In this document: positions 1 through 6,651 of the stretch, piece by piece | Layout of the letters: every line of letters starts with the position of its first letter | Position numbering within the stretch: the first letter of the stretch is position 1 | Assembly: GCA_045612485.1 (NCBI GenBank) | Contig: JAZKZE010000138.1 | Span: 1 to 19,653 of the forward strand | Direction: 5' to 3' | Source of the DNA: RGIG5327 sp045612485 | Lineage (GTDB): Bacteria > Verrucomicrobiota > Lentisphaeria > Victivallales > UBA1829 | Length of the DNA: 19,653 nucleotides | Notes under the pieces: model-generated | Told to the model about the DNA's origin: nothing | The model's database searches: none | The model's input: only the letters and a program-made list of their open reading frames with translations | Made by a program: the position numbers and the translations under genes

Positions 1-89
1 TCTCCTGAAGGTTGCCCAAAACAGGATAAAGAAGTATTTTTGAAAAAATCTGACAAAATCACTTTTTTAAAAGCAGATTTCTTTACGCA

Positions 90-128
90 CATAATTTTGT
101 AAAAATATGCCATTTTTACAAAATTATG
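90..128. repeat. 17-bp perfect inverted repeat with 5-nt loop
   Basis: Arms at 90-106 and 112-128 are exact reverse complements (left arm CATAATTTTGTAAAAAT) around a 5-nt loop, ATGCC. It lies 47 bp beyond the mlaD stop, so it could form the 3' end of the minus-strand NYN-mlaEFD transcript. However, the stem is almost all A/T and no clean T-run follows on either strand, so a protein-binding palindrome is an equal alternative. The rest of 1-175 shows no gene; it is AT-rich and probably includes upstream or downstream sequence of a gene beyond the left edge. Confidence 0.6.
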
Positions 129-175
129 GGATAGCTGTGTATATTCTGCGGGAAAAATATTTTTTCAGGAATGGA

Positions 176-1189
176 TTACTTTTTTTCTTCCGGGAACTTT
201 CTGCCGGAAGAAGGACTTTTTCCGTGGATCAGAGAGGCAGGATTATCACTTAAATACTGGGCCAGTTCCGTAAGGGCATCAATGGCATCATTGAGTTTCT
301 GTAAAGTAGCGTCCACATTTTCGGAGGAATTCCCCAGTTCACCGGTCAGTTTCCGTACTCCTGCCACAGTTTCCGGGATCCGGGCTTCATTGAGGTTTTT
401 CCGCATTTCATTGGATAGATCATAGATGCCGGTAATGGCTTTTCTGGCTTCCAGTAAAGTGGCATGTACATCTTTCTTATCCAGCATATTTCCCAGATTG
501 TCTGCTGTTTTTTTAATGGAATCCACGCAGGAATTCAAATCGGAAATCAGTTTGTCGAGTCTTTTGGGATCAAGTGTACGGTTCATATTTTCCAGCAGAA
601 GTGTTGTACGTTTGGAGATGCCGTCAAAGTCGATCATGGCGATCCTTGCAAGAATATCTGTCATGCTCAAACGTAAGGAGGCAAGCATGGAAGGGGTGGA
701 AGGTATATAGAAATATTTCCCCATGAAAGGACTTTCTTTATCCTTTATGTTTTTTTCCGCAGGAGAAATTTTGAAAAAGTCGATCTCCAGATATTTCATA
801 CCGGTAATTCCGTCCGGTTCCAACCGGCACCGCAGACCGTTTTTCACCTCGTTACGCAGCAGCTGGTAAAATTCGCTCTGGGAGATCTGTTCCCCGGAAA
901 AAATATTTTTGGAATTTTTGGAGAACCGTTCCAGATCCACTTCCATTTCAATGGAAATATTTTTATTGTCCAGAAGGACGGTTATATTGGTGATCTTGCC
1001 GATAGGTACTCCTCTGAGCTTAACAGAAGAACCTGTATTGAGTCCCTGTACAGATTCCATGACCGTTGTGCGTAAATAGGCTTTTGCACTGAGAAAATCA
1101 AACAGGCCCATACAGGTGACGGCAAGAATGAAAAGTACAACAGCCGCAGTAACAAAAAGTCCCAGTTTGTATTTATTTGTTTCTATCAT
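176..1189 (-). CDS. mlaD: MlaD-like MCE-domain lipid transport substrate-binding protein
   Basis: This is the periplasmic, membrane-anchored MCE-domain component of an Mla-type ABC system that moves phospholipids between outer and inner membrane. The 337-residue protein starts with a single hydrophobic anchor (about residues 9-30). An MCE domain follows from about 37 to 120, with the typical stretch ESVQGLNTGSSVKLRGVPIG. A long helical, coiled-coil-like C-terminal region (about 180-310) and a charged tail complete it. It is much longer than the roughly 180-residue E. coli MlaD and so resembles the longer MCE proteins that build helical tubes or bridges. The start is supported by a GGGAG site just upstream. 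It is the last gene of the visible operon, 24 nt after mlaF. No MlaA, MlaB or MlaC gene is visible; these may lie beyond the left edge or elsewhere. Substrate assignment is by family only. Confidence 0.88.
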   Translation of the reverse strand: MIETNKYKLGLFVTAAVVLFILAVTCMGLFDFLSAKAYLRTTVMESVQGLNTGSSVKLRGVPIGKITNITVLLDNKNISIEMEVDLERFSKNSKNIFSGEQISQSEFYQLLRNEVKNGLRCRLEPDGITGMKYLEIDFFKISPAEKNIKDKESPFMGKYFYIPSTPSMLASLRLSMTDILARIAMIDFDGISKRTTLLLENMNRTLDPKRLDKLISDLNSCVDSIKKTADNLGNMLDKKDVHATLLEARKAITGIYDLSNEMRKNLNEARIPETVAGVRKLTGELGNSSENVDATLQKLNDAIDALTELAQYLSDNPASLIHGKSPSSGRKFPEEKK

Positions 1190-1213
1190 TTTTTTCTCCC
1201 GTATTCTGATTCT

Positions 1214-1999
1214 TTATAATTTACCTCTGTTCAAAAAGAAACGTACTGCTTCAATGGGTGACTCTTTCTTCAGCATAAGCGGCGGACCGTCGGCAAGGAT
1301 CTTTTTGGTCTTTGCATCCAGCATGATACTTCGGTCGGAGATACGGAAAATACTTTCCAGTTCGTGGGTGACTACCAGTATCGTTGCTCCGGTTGCCTCC
1401 CGGATCTTCAGGATAAGTTCGTCCAGACTGGCGGAACTTACCGGATCAAGTCCGGCGGAAGGTTCATCAAAGAAAAGGATCTGCGGATCCAGTGCCATAG
1501 CTCTGGCAAAGGCACAGCGTTTCAGCATCCCGCCGGAAAGATCGGTGGGCATCAGATGTTCAAAACCGTCCAGATTGACCATCTTCAGTTTTTCCCTGAC
1601 CTTCTGCCGGATCTCTTCCCTGCTTAAGAGGGTATATTCCTCCAGAGGGAGAGCCACATTTTCCTCTACCGTATAGGAACGGAAAAGAGCCCCGCCCTGA
1701 TAGGCGACTCCGAAAGACTGCATAATGGAACGTTTTTCCTCTTCATCGGCATGGACAATACTTTTTCCGTTAAGAAAAATATCTCCGGAAAAAGGTTTGT
1801 ATAAGCCGATGATATGTTTTAAAAGTGTACTTTTCCCGCAGCCGGATCCTCCCAGGATCGTGACGATTTCCCCTTTGGGGACGGTAAAAGAAATATGATC
1901 AAGGATCATTCTTTCGCCGTATTTGGCGGTAAGATCTTTTACCTCTACGGCATAAAGATTTTTTTCATCTTTTTTATCATTGTTCTGTCTGTTTTTCAT
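1214..1999 (-). CDS. mlaF: MlaF-like ABC transporter ATP-binding protein
   Basis: This is the cytoplasmic ATPase of the Mla-type lipid transporter; it powers the MlaE permease. The 261 residues carry a full ABC set: Walker A GGSGCGKST (50-58), Q-loop glutamine near 101 (AYQGG), signature LSGGM (154-158), Walker B ILFFDEP (174-180), D-loop AGLDP, and H-loop histidine near 212 (VVTHELES). The signature variant LSGGMLKR, with Met after SGG, is typical of the MlaF/Ttg2A group rather than of importers for sugars or amino acids. The ATG is preceded by TGAGG, which overlaps the mlaE stop codon, so translation is probably coupled. All catalytic residues are present, so it should be active. The gene assignment is firm because of its position between mlaE and mlaD. 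Confidence 0.93.
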   Translation of the reverse strand: MKNRQNNDKKDEKNLYAVEVKDLTAKYGERMILDHISFTVPKGEIVTILGGSGCGKSTLLKHIIGLYKPFSGDIFLNGKSIVHADEEEKRSIMQSFGVAYQGGALFRSYTVEENVALPLEEYTLLSREEIRQKVREKLKMVNLDGFEHLMPTDLSGGMLKRCAFARAMALDPQILFFDEPSAGLDPVSSASLDELILKIREATGATILVVTHELESIFRISDRSIMLDAKTKKILADGPPLMLKKESPIEAVRFFLNRGKL

Positions 2000-2008
2000 A
2001 GAGCAGCC

Positions 2009-2824
2009 TCAATCAAAAAAGATGGTGTTGAAAAAGTGGGCAAGGATCGTATCGGCAATAATGATGAAAAGAATACTCAACACTACCGAACTTGTTGTGG
2101 ATCTCCCCACCGCAAGCGCGTCTGATCCTGTACGGAAGCCCCGCCAGCAGCTTATCATGGTGATGATGATACCGAATATGGCAGTTTTGATGATGCTTTC
2201 AAAGAAATAACCCGGCTGTACCCAGGAAACGGTCTGGGCGTAATAAGTCTGGAAAGGCTGATTGAGTACCCCCATTCCGATCAAGGCTCCTCCTGCGATC
2301 CCTGCAATATTTCCGATAACAGCAAGAAGCGGCATCATCAGAGTCATGGCGAAAAGTTTGGGAATCACCAGAAATCTTTCCGGCATGAACCCCATCGTAC
2401 GCAACGCATCCACCTCTTCCGCCACCTTCATGGAACCGATCTCTGCTGCAAAAGCAGAACCGGTTCTTCCTGTTGCAATGATACTGACCATAAGGGGACT
2501 CAACTCCCGTACCATGGCGCAGCCCACAAGTCCGGCAAGAAAGGCGTCCGCCCCGTATTTCTGCATCTGGACAGCACACTGATACCCCAATATGACTCCT
2601 GTGAGAAAACAGATCAAAGCGGTTATGGGCAGACCATCCGCCCCGCAAAGATTCATAAAATAAAGAGTTTCACGTTTCCGGATCTTTCCCGGATTACGGA
2701 AAGCGTCCCCCACAGCATAGGCAACCCTGCCGGTAAAGGCGATAAAGGAAAATGTTTCATCCTTCAGCGTATAAAGAAGTCCGCCGGCTCCTGTGAAAAA
2801 ACGTGTGAAGGCACTATCCTGCAT
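2009..2824 (-). CDS. mlaE: MlaE-like ABC transporter permease
   Basis: This is the inner-membrane permease of the Mla-type phospholipid transport system. The 271-residue protein has the MlaE-family layout: an N-terminal amphipathic part, then about five hydrophobic segments (near 68-85, 98-115, 155-190, 210-230 and 245-268). The conserved cytoplasmic stretch ATGRTGSAFAAEIGSMKVAEEVDALRTMG-type sequence (about 117-145) is the hallmark of the family and contacts the ATPase. A GAGGAT ribosome site sits just before the ATG, partly inside the upstream stop codon (TGAGGATAAAATG). Only 7 nt separate it from the NYN-domain gene, so both are very likely one transcript. The length matches the family (about 260 residues). 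Whether the system imports or exports lipid cannot be read from sequence. Confidence 0.93.
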   Translation of the reverse strand: MQDSAFTRFFTGAGGLLYTLKDETFSFIAFTGRVAYAVGDAFRNPGKIRKRETLYFMNLCGADGLPITALICFLTGVILGYQCAVQMQKYGADAFLAGLVGCAMVRELSPLMVSIIATGRTGSAFAAEIGSMKVAEEVDALRTMGFMPERFLVIPKLFAMTLMMPLLAVIGNIAGIAGGALIGMGVLNQPFQTYYAQTVSWVQPGYFFESIIKTAIFGIIITMISCWRGFRTGSDALAVGRSTTSSVVLSILFIIIADTILAHFFNTIFFD

Positions 2825-2831
2825 TTTATCC

Positions 2832-3794
2832 TCACAGAGTATTCTTCTTTACAAGGGTGACGTTTTTGCAACATTCCCCTCTGTCATTGTACCCGGGATC
2901 ATATTCCATAAGGTCGCCCAGGGAGAGTTCATCAAAGGAGCAGTTCCGCAGTTCTTCAATAAAGAAGAAGATATTTTTGCCTGTATCGGAAGAGATGAAC
3001 CCGTAACCGCTGCGCAGTTGAACGATCCTGCCCTGCTTCCTGGCGGAACGTTCTTCCGGAACAGAATTACTGTTATAGTATTCCGGGGTTCCGCCCTGCA
3101 TATAGACGGGATCGCTTCCGGCATTTTCCCTGCCTTCATTTTCCTGTTCCCGGGAAACAAAAAGCATATCCGGATTGATCCCCGGAACTTTCTGTATTCC
3201 ATTGACGATATCGTGCATTCTTACTGCGTAAGCCGCCTCGTTCATCAAACGGGAGGAAGTGGAAGTATAACGGGAATTTCCCTGATCGTCTGTATATTCA
3301 AAATCCCAGCCGCAGACCATGACCCTTGTTCCCAGGGAGTTGAGTTTGCGTATGAGAGGAACGTAATCACCGTCACTGGCAATGAGTACCACAACATTAT
3401 ACTGTTTGAGGATGGCAAGTTCCAGAGCTTCAAGGGCAAGGGATACATCCACACCTTTTTCTCCTGCTTTTGTCATGGGCAGATAGTGGGTAACGATCCC
3501 TTCCCGCATGAGAATATCATCAAAGATACGTTCATTGAGCAGGATCTGCCGTTCATTGGCCTCCATGGCGGGCAGTCTTCCCCGGAAGTAGTGACAATCC
3601 ACGATCTGACAGAACTTGGGGGCGATCCCCTCGTAAGTGGCAATATACTTTACAATAAATTCATGAATACCGGGAATACTCAGCCTTGTCCGGCGGGGGT
3701 GTCCATAGCAGTAATAATTACTTACATGATAAAAATAGTTGCCGTCATAAAATACGGCGATCCTCGAAAGAGAATTTCTCCGTTCCTGATACAT
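2832..3794 (-). CDS. NYN (PIN-like) ribonuclease domain protein with C-terminal cold-shock domain
   Basis: The protein (320 residues from the chosen start) joins two RNA-related domains. Residues about 10-195 form an NYN/DUF88 (LabA-like) domain of the PIN-like nuclease fold, with acidic candidates D17 in FYDGNYF, D116 in KGVDVSLAL and D141/D143 in IASDGDYVPLI. These are the positions expected to bind metal in NYN RNases. A low-complexity linker follows (about 212-252). Residues 254-316 resemble a cold-shock/OB domain: QGRIVQLRSGYGFISSDTG, then NIFFFIEEL and LGDLMEYD. I chose the ATG at 3794 because AAAGGAT lies 7 nt upstream; an upstream TTG at 3887 would put the start inside the promoter. 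It leads the operon with mlaE. A function in RNA cleavage is inferred from the domains; its target and any link to lipid transport are unknown. Confidence 0.82.
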   Translation of the reverse strand: MYQERRNSLSRIAVFYDGNYFYHVSNYYCYGHPRRTRLSIPGIHEFIVKYIATYEGIAPKFCQIVDCHYFRGRLPAMEANERQILLNERIFDDILMREGIVTHYLPMTKAGEKGVDVSLALEALELAILKQYNVVVLIASDGDYVPLIRKLNSLGTRVMVCGWDFEYTDDQGNSRYTSTSSRLMNEAAYAVRMHDIVNGIQKVPGINPDMLFVSREQENEGRENAGSDPVYMQGGTPEYYNSNSVPEERSARKQGRIVQLRSGYGFISSDTGKNIFFFIEELRNCSFDELSLGDLMEYDPGYNDRGECCKNVTLVKKNTL

Positions 3795-3858
3795 AAAACC
3801 GATCCTTTTAAATTCATTGATACAAATATAGATAGTCAAAAAACGATTTTGTTCTATT

Positions 3859-3887
3859 AAGATACTACATCTTTCCCCTGTATGCAA
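3859..3887 (-). promoter_or_regulatory. Putative promoter of the NYN-mlaEFD operon
   Basis: On the minus strand TTGCAT (3882-3887) and TATCTT (3859-3864) are spaced by 17 bp, giving a leader of roughly 58 nt before the ATG at 3794. A second TTGACT nearer the gene (minus strand, about 3837) lacks a good -10 at the right distance. Confidence 0.5.
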
Positions 3888-3948
3888 GGAAAAATAACAA
3901 AAATATAACGGGTGTACCAGCGAAAAGGGGAAATTACGGCAAAAAAAA

Positions 3949-4023
3949 TGGAGCGGGCAATGGGACTTGAACCCACGACCATCACGTTGGCAACGTGATG
4001 CTCTACCACTGAGCTATGCCCGC
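3949..4023 (-). tRNA. tRNA-Gly(GCC), copy 2 in transcription order
   Basis: The minus strand folds as a full cloverleaf: acceptor GCGGGCA pairs with TGCCCGC, D-stem GCTC/GAGC, anticodon stem TCACG/CGTGA with loop TTGCCAA giving anticodon GCC, T-loop TTCAAGT, discriminator T, and an encoded CCA at 3949-3951. It is identical base for base to the upstream copy 30 nt away. Eight T residues follow directly after CCA on the transcribed strand (3941-3948). Confidence 0.96.
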
Positions 4024-4053
4024 CCGTGTATCACATTTTACCAAATAAAAAAA

Positions 4054-4128
4054 TGGAGCGGGCAATGGGACTTGAACCCACGACCATCACGTTGGCAACG
4101 TGATGCTCTACCACTGAGCTATGCCCGC
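4054..4128 (-). tRNA. tRNA-Gly(GCC), copy 1 in transcription order
   Basis: This is identical in all 75 bases, including the encoded CCA at 4054-4056, to the gene at 3949-4023. The anticodon loop is TTGCCAA. It lies 17 nt downstream of a strong -10 box and is followed directly by seven T residues (4047-4053). Both copies are probably made as one precursor, although the T-run could end part of the transcripts. Confidence 0.96.
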
Positions 4129-4145
4129 TTGTGATTATGTCATTT

Positions 4146-4173
4146 AATATACCTCCGAAAAGAGAAAAGTCAA
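4146..4173 (-). promoter_or_regulatory. Promoter of the tRNA-Gly pair
   Basis: The minus strand has TTGACT (4168-4173), a 16-bp spacer and TATATT (4146-4151), followed by AAATGACATAA. It closely matches the promoter of the tRNA-Met/tRNA-Ala unit at 17461, including spacer length and the bases after the -10 box. Confidence 0.75.
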
Positions 4174-4183
4174 ATCCATTTTG

Positions 4184-4207
4184 AAAAAAAAAGTGAAAAA
4201 AATTCAC
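4184..4207 (-). terminator. Terminator-like hairpin on the minus strand, no gene upstream
   Basis: Read on the minus strand, GTGAA and TTCAC (4203-4207 and 4193-4197) form a 5-bp stem around five T residues and are followed by nine T residues (4192-4184). The stem is short, so strength is doubtful. It sits just upstream of the tRNA-Gly promoter and may insulate it from a minus-strand transcript started in 4210-4657. Confidence 0.4.
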
Positions 4208-4210
4208 CAT

Positions 4211-4243
4211 TATCCCATAATTTTACAAAAACGGTATATTTCC
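4211..4243 (+). repeat. Short element related to the left-edge palindrome
   Basis: Starting at 4211, TATCCCATAATTTT is identical to the minus strand of 120-133. The next 19 or so bases also match apart from transitions (AC for GT, CGGT for TGGC, CC for TT). A small ACGG/CCGT hairpin (4231-4245 region) followed by seven T residues lies at its 3' side. The element may be a dispersed intergenic repeat or a shared binding site. Confidence 0.45.
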
Positions 4244-4558
4244 GTATGTTTTTTTACTGGAATAAATCCAGATACAGAAAAAAGATCCTGTCAGATTTTC
4301 CCCCGGACATATCATGTTCTGTTCTTTGTGTGCCATTGAAGGAGAGTTTTCACTTTTTCCCGTTCTCTTTATTGTCCGTTGTCTTGCGGCAAACGGTTGG
4401 AAAAACAATGATGGAAAATATCCTCTTGCCGGTATTCTGTTATAAGACTTGAAAAATTCCATTCCGGAAAACATTCCCGGAGGATTTCTGTCAAAATATA
4501 TGGTAATTTTGAAAAATTGATTAAAAAATACCCTGCGGCAGGAAAAGTCATTTGCCAC
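4244..4558. other. Intergenic stretch without a supported gene
   Basis: This is about 315 bases between the repeat element and the glgC promoter. Open frames exist here (for example 4567-4223 on the minus strand), but they have no ribosome site, show cysteine/phenylalanine-rich unlikely composition, and resemble no family I recognise. I see a TCCGG/CCGGA inverted repeat near 4463-4482 and nothing else that is clear. It could hold the glgC regulatory region or a small RNA. Confidence 0.4.
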
Positions 4559-4585
4559 TTGACGCAACTTGTGCTATCGTATATG
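4559..4585 (+). promoter_or_regulatory. Possible glgC promoter
   Basis: TTGACG (4559-4564) and TATATG (4580-4585) are separated by 15 bp, a slightly short spacing. This predicts a leader of about 65 nt before the glgC ATG. Other promoters in the window use 16-17 bp, so this one may be weak or regulated. Confidence 0.4.
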
Positions 4586-4657
4586 AGGGTGCCTTTTCAA
4601 TTTTTTATATTATACACAGGCAATGCAGAAAAAACATAAAGCAGCAGGAGGTAGAAT

Positions 4658-5977
4658 ATGAGAACATCCGTACTGGCTATGATCCTGGCAGGCGGGGAAG
4701 GCAGACGGCTTGCCCCCCTTACCGATCAAAGAAGCAAACCATCTGTTCCTTTCGGGGGAAAATACAGGATCATTGACTTTGTTTTGAGTAACTTTCTCAA
4801 CAGCGGGATCGACAGTATCTTTGTTCTGACCCAGTTCAAATCCCAGAGTCTTATGGAGCATATCATTAATGGGTGGAATATCTCCAGTGCCCATACCAGA
4901 GGCCGCTTTATCATTCCTGTTCCCGCACAGATGCAGACGGAAGACAAATCCTGGTATGTGGGTACTGCCGATGCCATTTATCAGAATGCCCACCTGATCG
5001 AAGACTTCAGTCCTGATTATCTTGCGGTTTTCGGCGGCGACCATATTTACAGGATGGATGTGAGCCAGATGCTGAAATTCCATGTGGAAAAAGAGGCGAT
5101 CGCCACTGTTGCCGCCATTCCCGTTCCCATTGAAGAAGCCAGACAGTTCGGTATCATCCAGGTGGATGAATCCTGGCAGATCACCGGATTCCAGGAAAAA
5201 CCGGAACACCCCACTCCCATGCCCAATGATCCCACTATGGCTCTTGCCTCCATGGGCAACTATATTTTTGATGCCCAATGGGCTTTGAAACTTCTGCGGG
5301 AAGATCATGCCAATACCTCCAGCACCCACGATTTCGGCAAAGATATCATCCCTTCTCTTGTTCCCACAGGAAAACTTTTTGCCTATAACTTCTACTCCAA
5401 CCGGATTCCCGGACAGGATCCTGATGTGAAACCCTACTGGCGGGATGTGGGAACTCTGAAGGCATATTTTGAAGCCAATATGGACTTGCGTTCCACCAGA
5501 CCGCAACTGGATCTCTATAACGAAAAATGGCCCATTTACAACTATCATTTCAGTTTGCCGCCTGCTAAATTCGTCCATAATGAAGAGGTTGATAAACAGG
5601 GGCTCACAAGGATCGGAAAAGCTGTAAATTCCATTGTATGCGACGGGTGTATCGTTTCCGGAAGCACGGTGACCAATTCTGTTCTTTTCAACTCGGTTTT
5701 TGTACACAGTTATGCCACCGTCCACAACTCCATCATCCTCAATGAAGTGGATATCGGTGAACACTGCCGCATCCGTAATGCCATCATTGACAAACACAAT
5801 GTGATCCCAAAAGGCACAACGGTAGGCTATGATAAAGAGGAGGATAAAAAAAGATATATGGTAGTGGATATGGGCAAAGATGAATATGGTCAGGATGCCT
5901 GGATCACAGTTATTCCCAAAAACCGGCACTCCCATTCTCTGGATCTTCCCAAAAGTTTTGAAACCGGAAAGAACTGA
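4658..5977 (+). CDS. glgC: Glucose-1-phosphate adenylyltransferase (ADP-glucose pyrophosphorylase)
   Basis: The enzyme makes ADP-glucose and pyrophosphate from ATP and glucose-1-phosphate, the committed step of bacterial glycogen synthesis in the cytosol. The 439 residues (E. coli enzyme 431) contain the nucleotide-binding loop ILAGGEGRRL (9-18), RSKPSVPFGGKYRIIDF (25-41), WYVGTADAIYQN (99-110), the catalytic-region motif FGGDHIYRMD (125-134), the glucose-1-phosphate site FQEKP (178-182), ASMGNYIF (197-204), THDFGKDI and YWRDVGT. The C-terminal third shows the left-handed beta-helix hexapeptide pattern (GCIVSGSTVTNSVLF and following), which in this family mediates allostery and oligomer contacts. 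A strong GGAGG site precedes the ATG. No other glycogen gene is in the window. It probably shares a transcript with the HD protein two bases downstream. Confidence 0.95.
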   Translation: MRTSVLAMILAGGEGRRLAPLTDQRSKPSVPFGGKYRIIDFVLSNFLNSGIDSIFVLTQFKSQSLMEHIINGWNISSAHTRGRFIIPVPAQMQTEDKSWYVGTADAIYQNAHLIEDFSPDYLAVFGGDHIYRMDVSQMLKFHVEKEAIATVAAIPVPIEEARQFGIIQVDESWQITGFQEKPEHPTPMPNDPTMALASMGNYIFDAQWALKLLREDHANTSSTHDFGKDIIPSLVPTGKLFAYNFYSNRIPGQDPDVKPYWRDVGTLKAYFEANMDLRSTRPQLDLYNEKWPIYNYHFSLPPAKFVHNEEVDKQGLTRIGKAVNSIVCDGCIVSGSTVTNSVLFNSVFVHSYATVHNSIILNEVDIGEHCRIRNAIIDKHNVIPKGTTVGYDKEEDKKRYMVVDMGKDEYGQDAWITVIPKNRHSHSLDLPKSFETGKN

Positions 5978-5979
5978 TA

Positions 5980-6630
5980 ATGCTGCCGGATGAAAGACTT
6001 TTTGAAGCGGTAAAAGCGGAAGTGGAACGCATACAGGAGGAAGCCCCCTCCTGTCATGATTTTTCCCACACAATGCGGGTACTTGCCAATACGGAAAGAC
6101 TTGCCTGTATGGAAAACGCAGATGAGGAGACCTTTTTTGCCGCAAGGATCGCTGCATTGCTGCATGATGTGGCACGACCGGAGGAACTTATTTCGGAAGG
6201 AAAGATCTGTCACGCTCAGGCTGGCGGTCCGAAAGCGGAAAAAGTCCTGCGGAAACTTTCCTGTAATGACGGAGATTTTATTCTTCTTATTGCAAATGCG
6301 GTACGCAGACACCGCTACCGGGGAAAGGAAAAACCTGTTACAATGGTGGATTTTCTCGTTCACGATGCCGATAAACTGGATTCCATTGGCGCAACAGGCA
6401 TTGCAAGAGCATGTCATTTTGCGGGCAGGATCGGTGCAAAATTACACAATACGGAAGAGGAAGCTCTCTCTTCAGAAGCCTATTCCAGAGAAGATACCGC
6501 TTACAGGGAATATCTGGTAAAACTGCGTCATGTTCCGGAAAGGATGCTTACAGAAAGCGGCAAAATCCTTGCGGAAGAGCGTGCCGGATATATGGAAGAA
6601 TTTTTCAGAAGAATGAATGAAAACAGGTGA
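5980..6630 (+). CDS. HD-domain phosphohydrolase (COG1418/YedJ-like)
   Basis: A 216-residue soluble protein with a complete HD metal-binding signature: H26 and H30 in SCHDFSHTMRV, the H62-D63 pair in ALLHDVARPE, H111 in AVRRHRYRG, and D129 in LVHDADKLDSIGATGIAR. The last stretch is characteristic of the YedJ-type branch of HD hydrolases (COG1418), whose members are predicted metal-dependent phosphohydrolases; the physiological substrate is unknown. The ATG lies two bases after the glgC stop, and the only ribosome-site candidate (GGAAAG) is inside glgC, so the two genes are probably co-transcribed and translationally coupled. A role in sugar-nucleotide or nucleotide metabolism is suggested only by that arrangement. 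The gene ends 21 nt from the convergent transporter gene, with a small GGTGA/TCACC hairpin over its stop codon. Confidence 0.85.
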   Translation: MLPDERLFEAVKAEVERIQEEAPSCHDFSHTMRVLANTERLACMENADEETFFAARIAALLHDVARPEELISEGKICHAQAGGPKAEKVLRKLSCNDGDFILLIANAVRRHRYRGKEKPVTMVDFLVHDADKLDSIGATGIARACHFAGRIGAKLHNTEEEALSSEAYSREDTAYREYLVKLRHVPERMLTESGKILAEERAGYMEEFFRRMNENR

Positions 6631-6651
6631 CTTTTCACCGGAACAGATTTT

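Noticed and set aside
2793..3860. 355-codon plus-strand frame opposite the NYN-CSD gene
   Set aside because: It is antisense to a gene with clear domains, ribosome site and operon context, and its translation shows no family pattern.
3949..4128. Tandem repeat of about 75 bases taken as a possible CRISPR or mobile repeat
   Set aside because: The two units are complete tRNA-Gly genes with encoded CCA; the identity reflects tRNA gene duplication.
4223..4567. 114-codon minus-strand open frame between the tRNA-Gly pair and glgC
   Set aside because: No ribosome site, composition rich in Phe, Cys and Arg without domain pattern, and it overlaps the glgC promoter region; most likely chance.
4610..6175. 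521-codon minus-strand frame opposite glgC
   Set aside because: Mirror frame of a highly conserved enzyme gene; Phe/His/Ile-rich translation typical of antisense frames.
6626..6639. GGTGA/TCACC hairpin over the HD gene stop as a terminator
   Set aside because: Five pairs only and the nearest T-run starts about 8 bases later; too weak to call.
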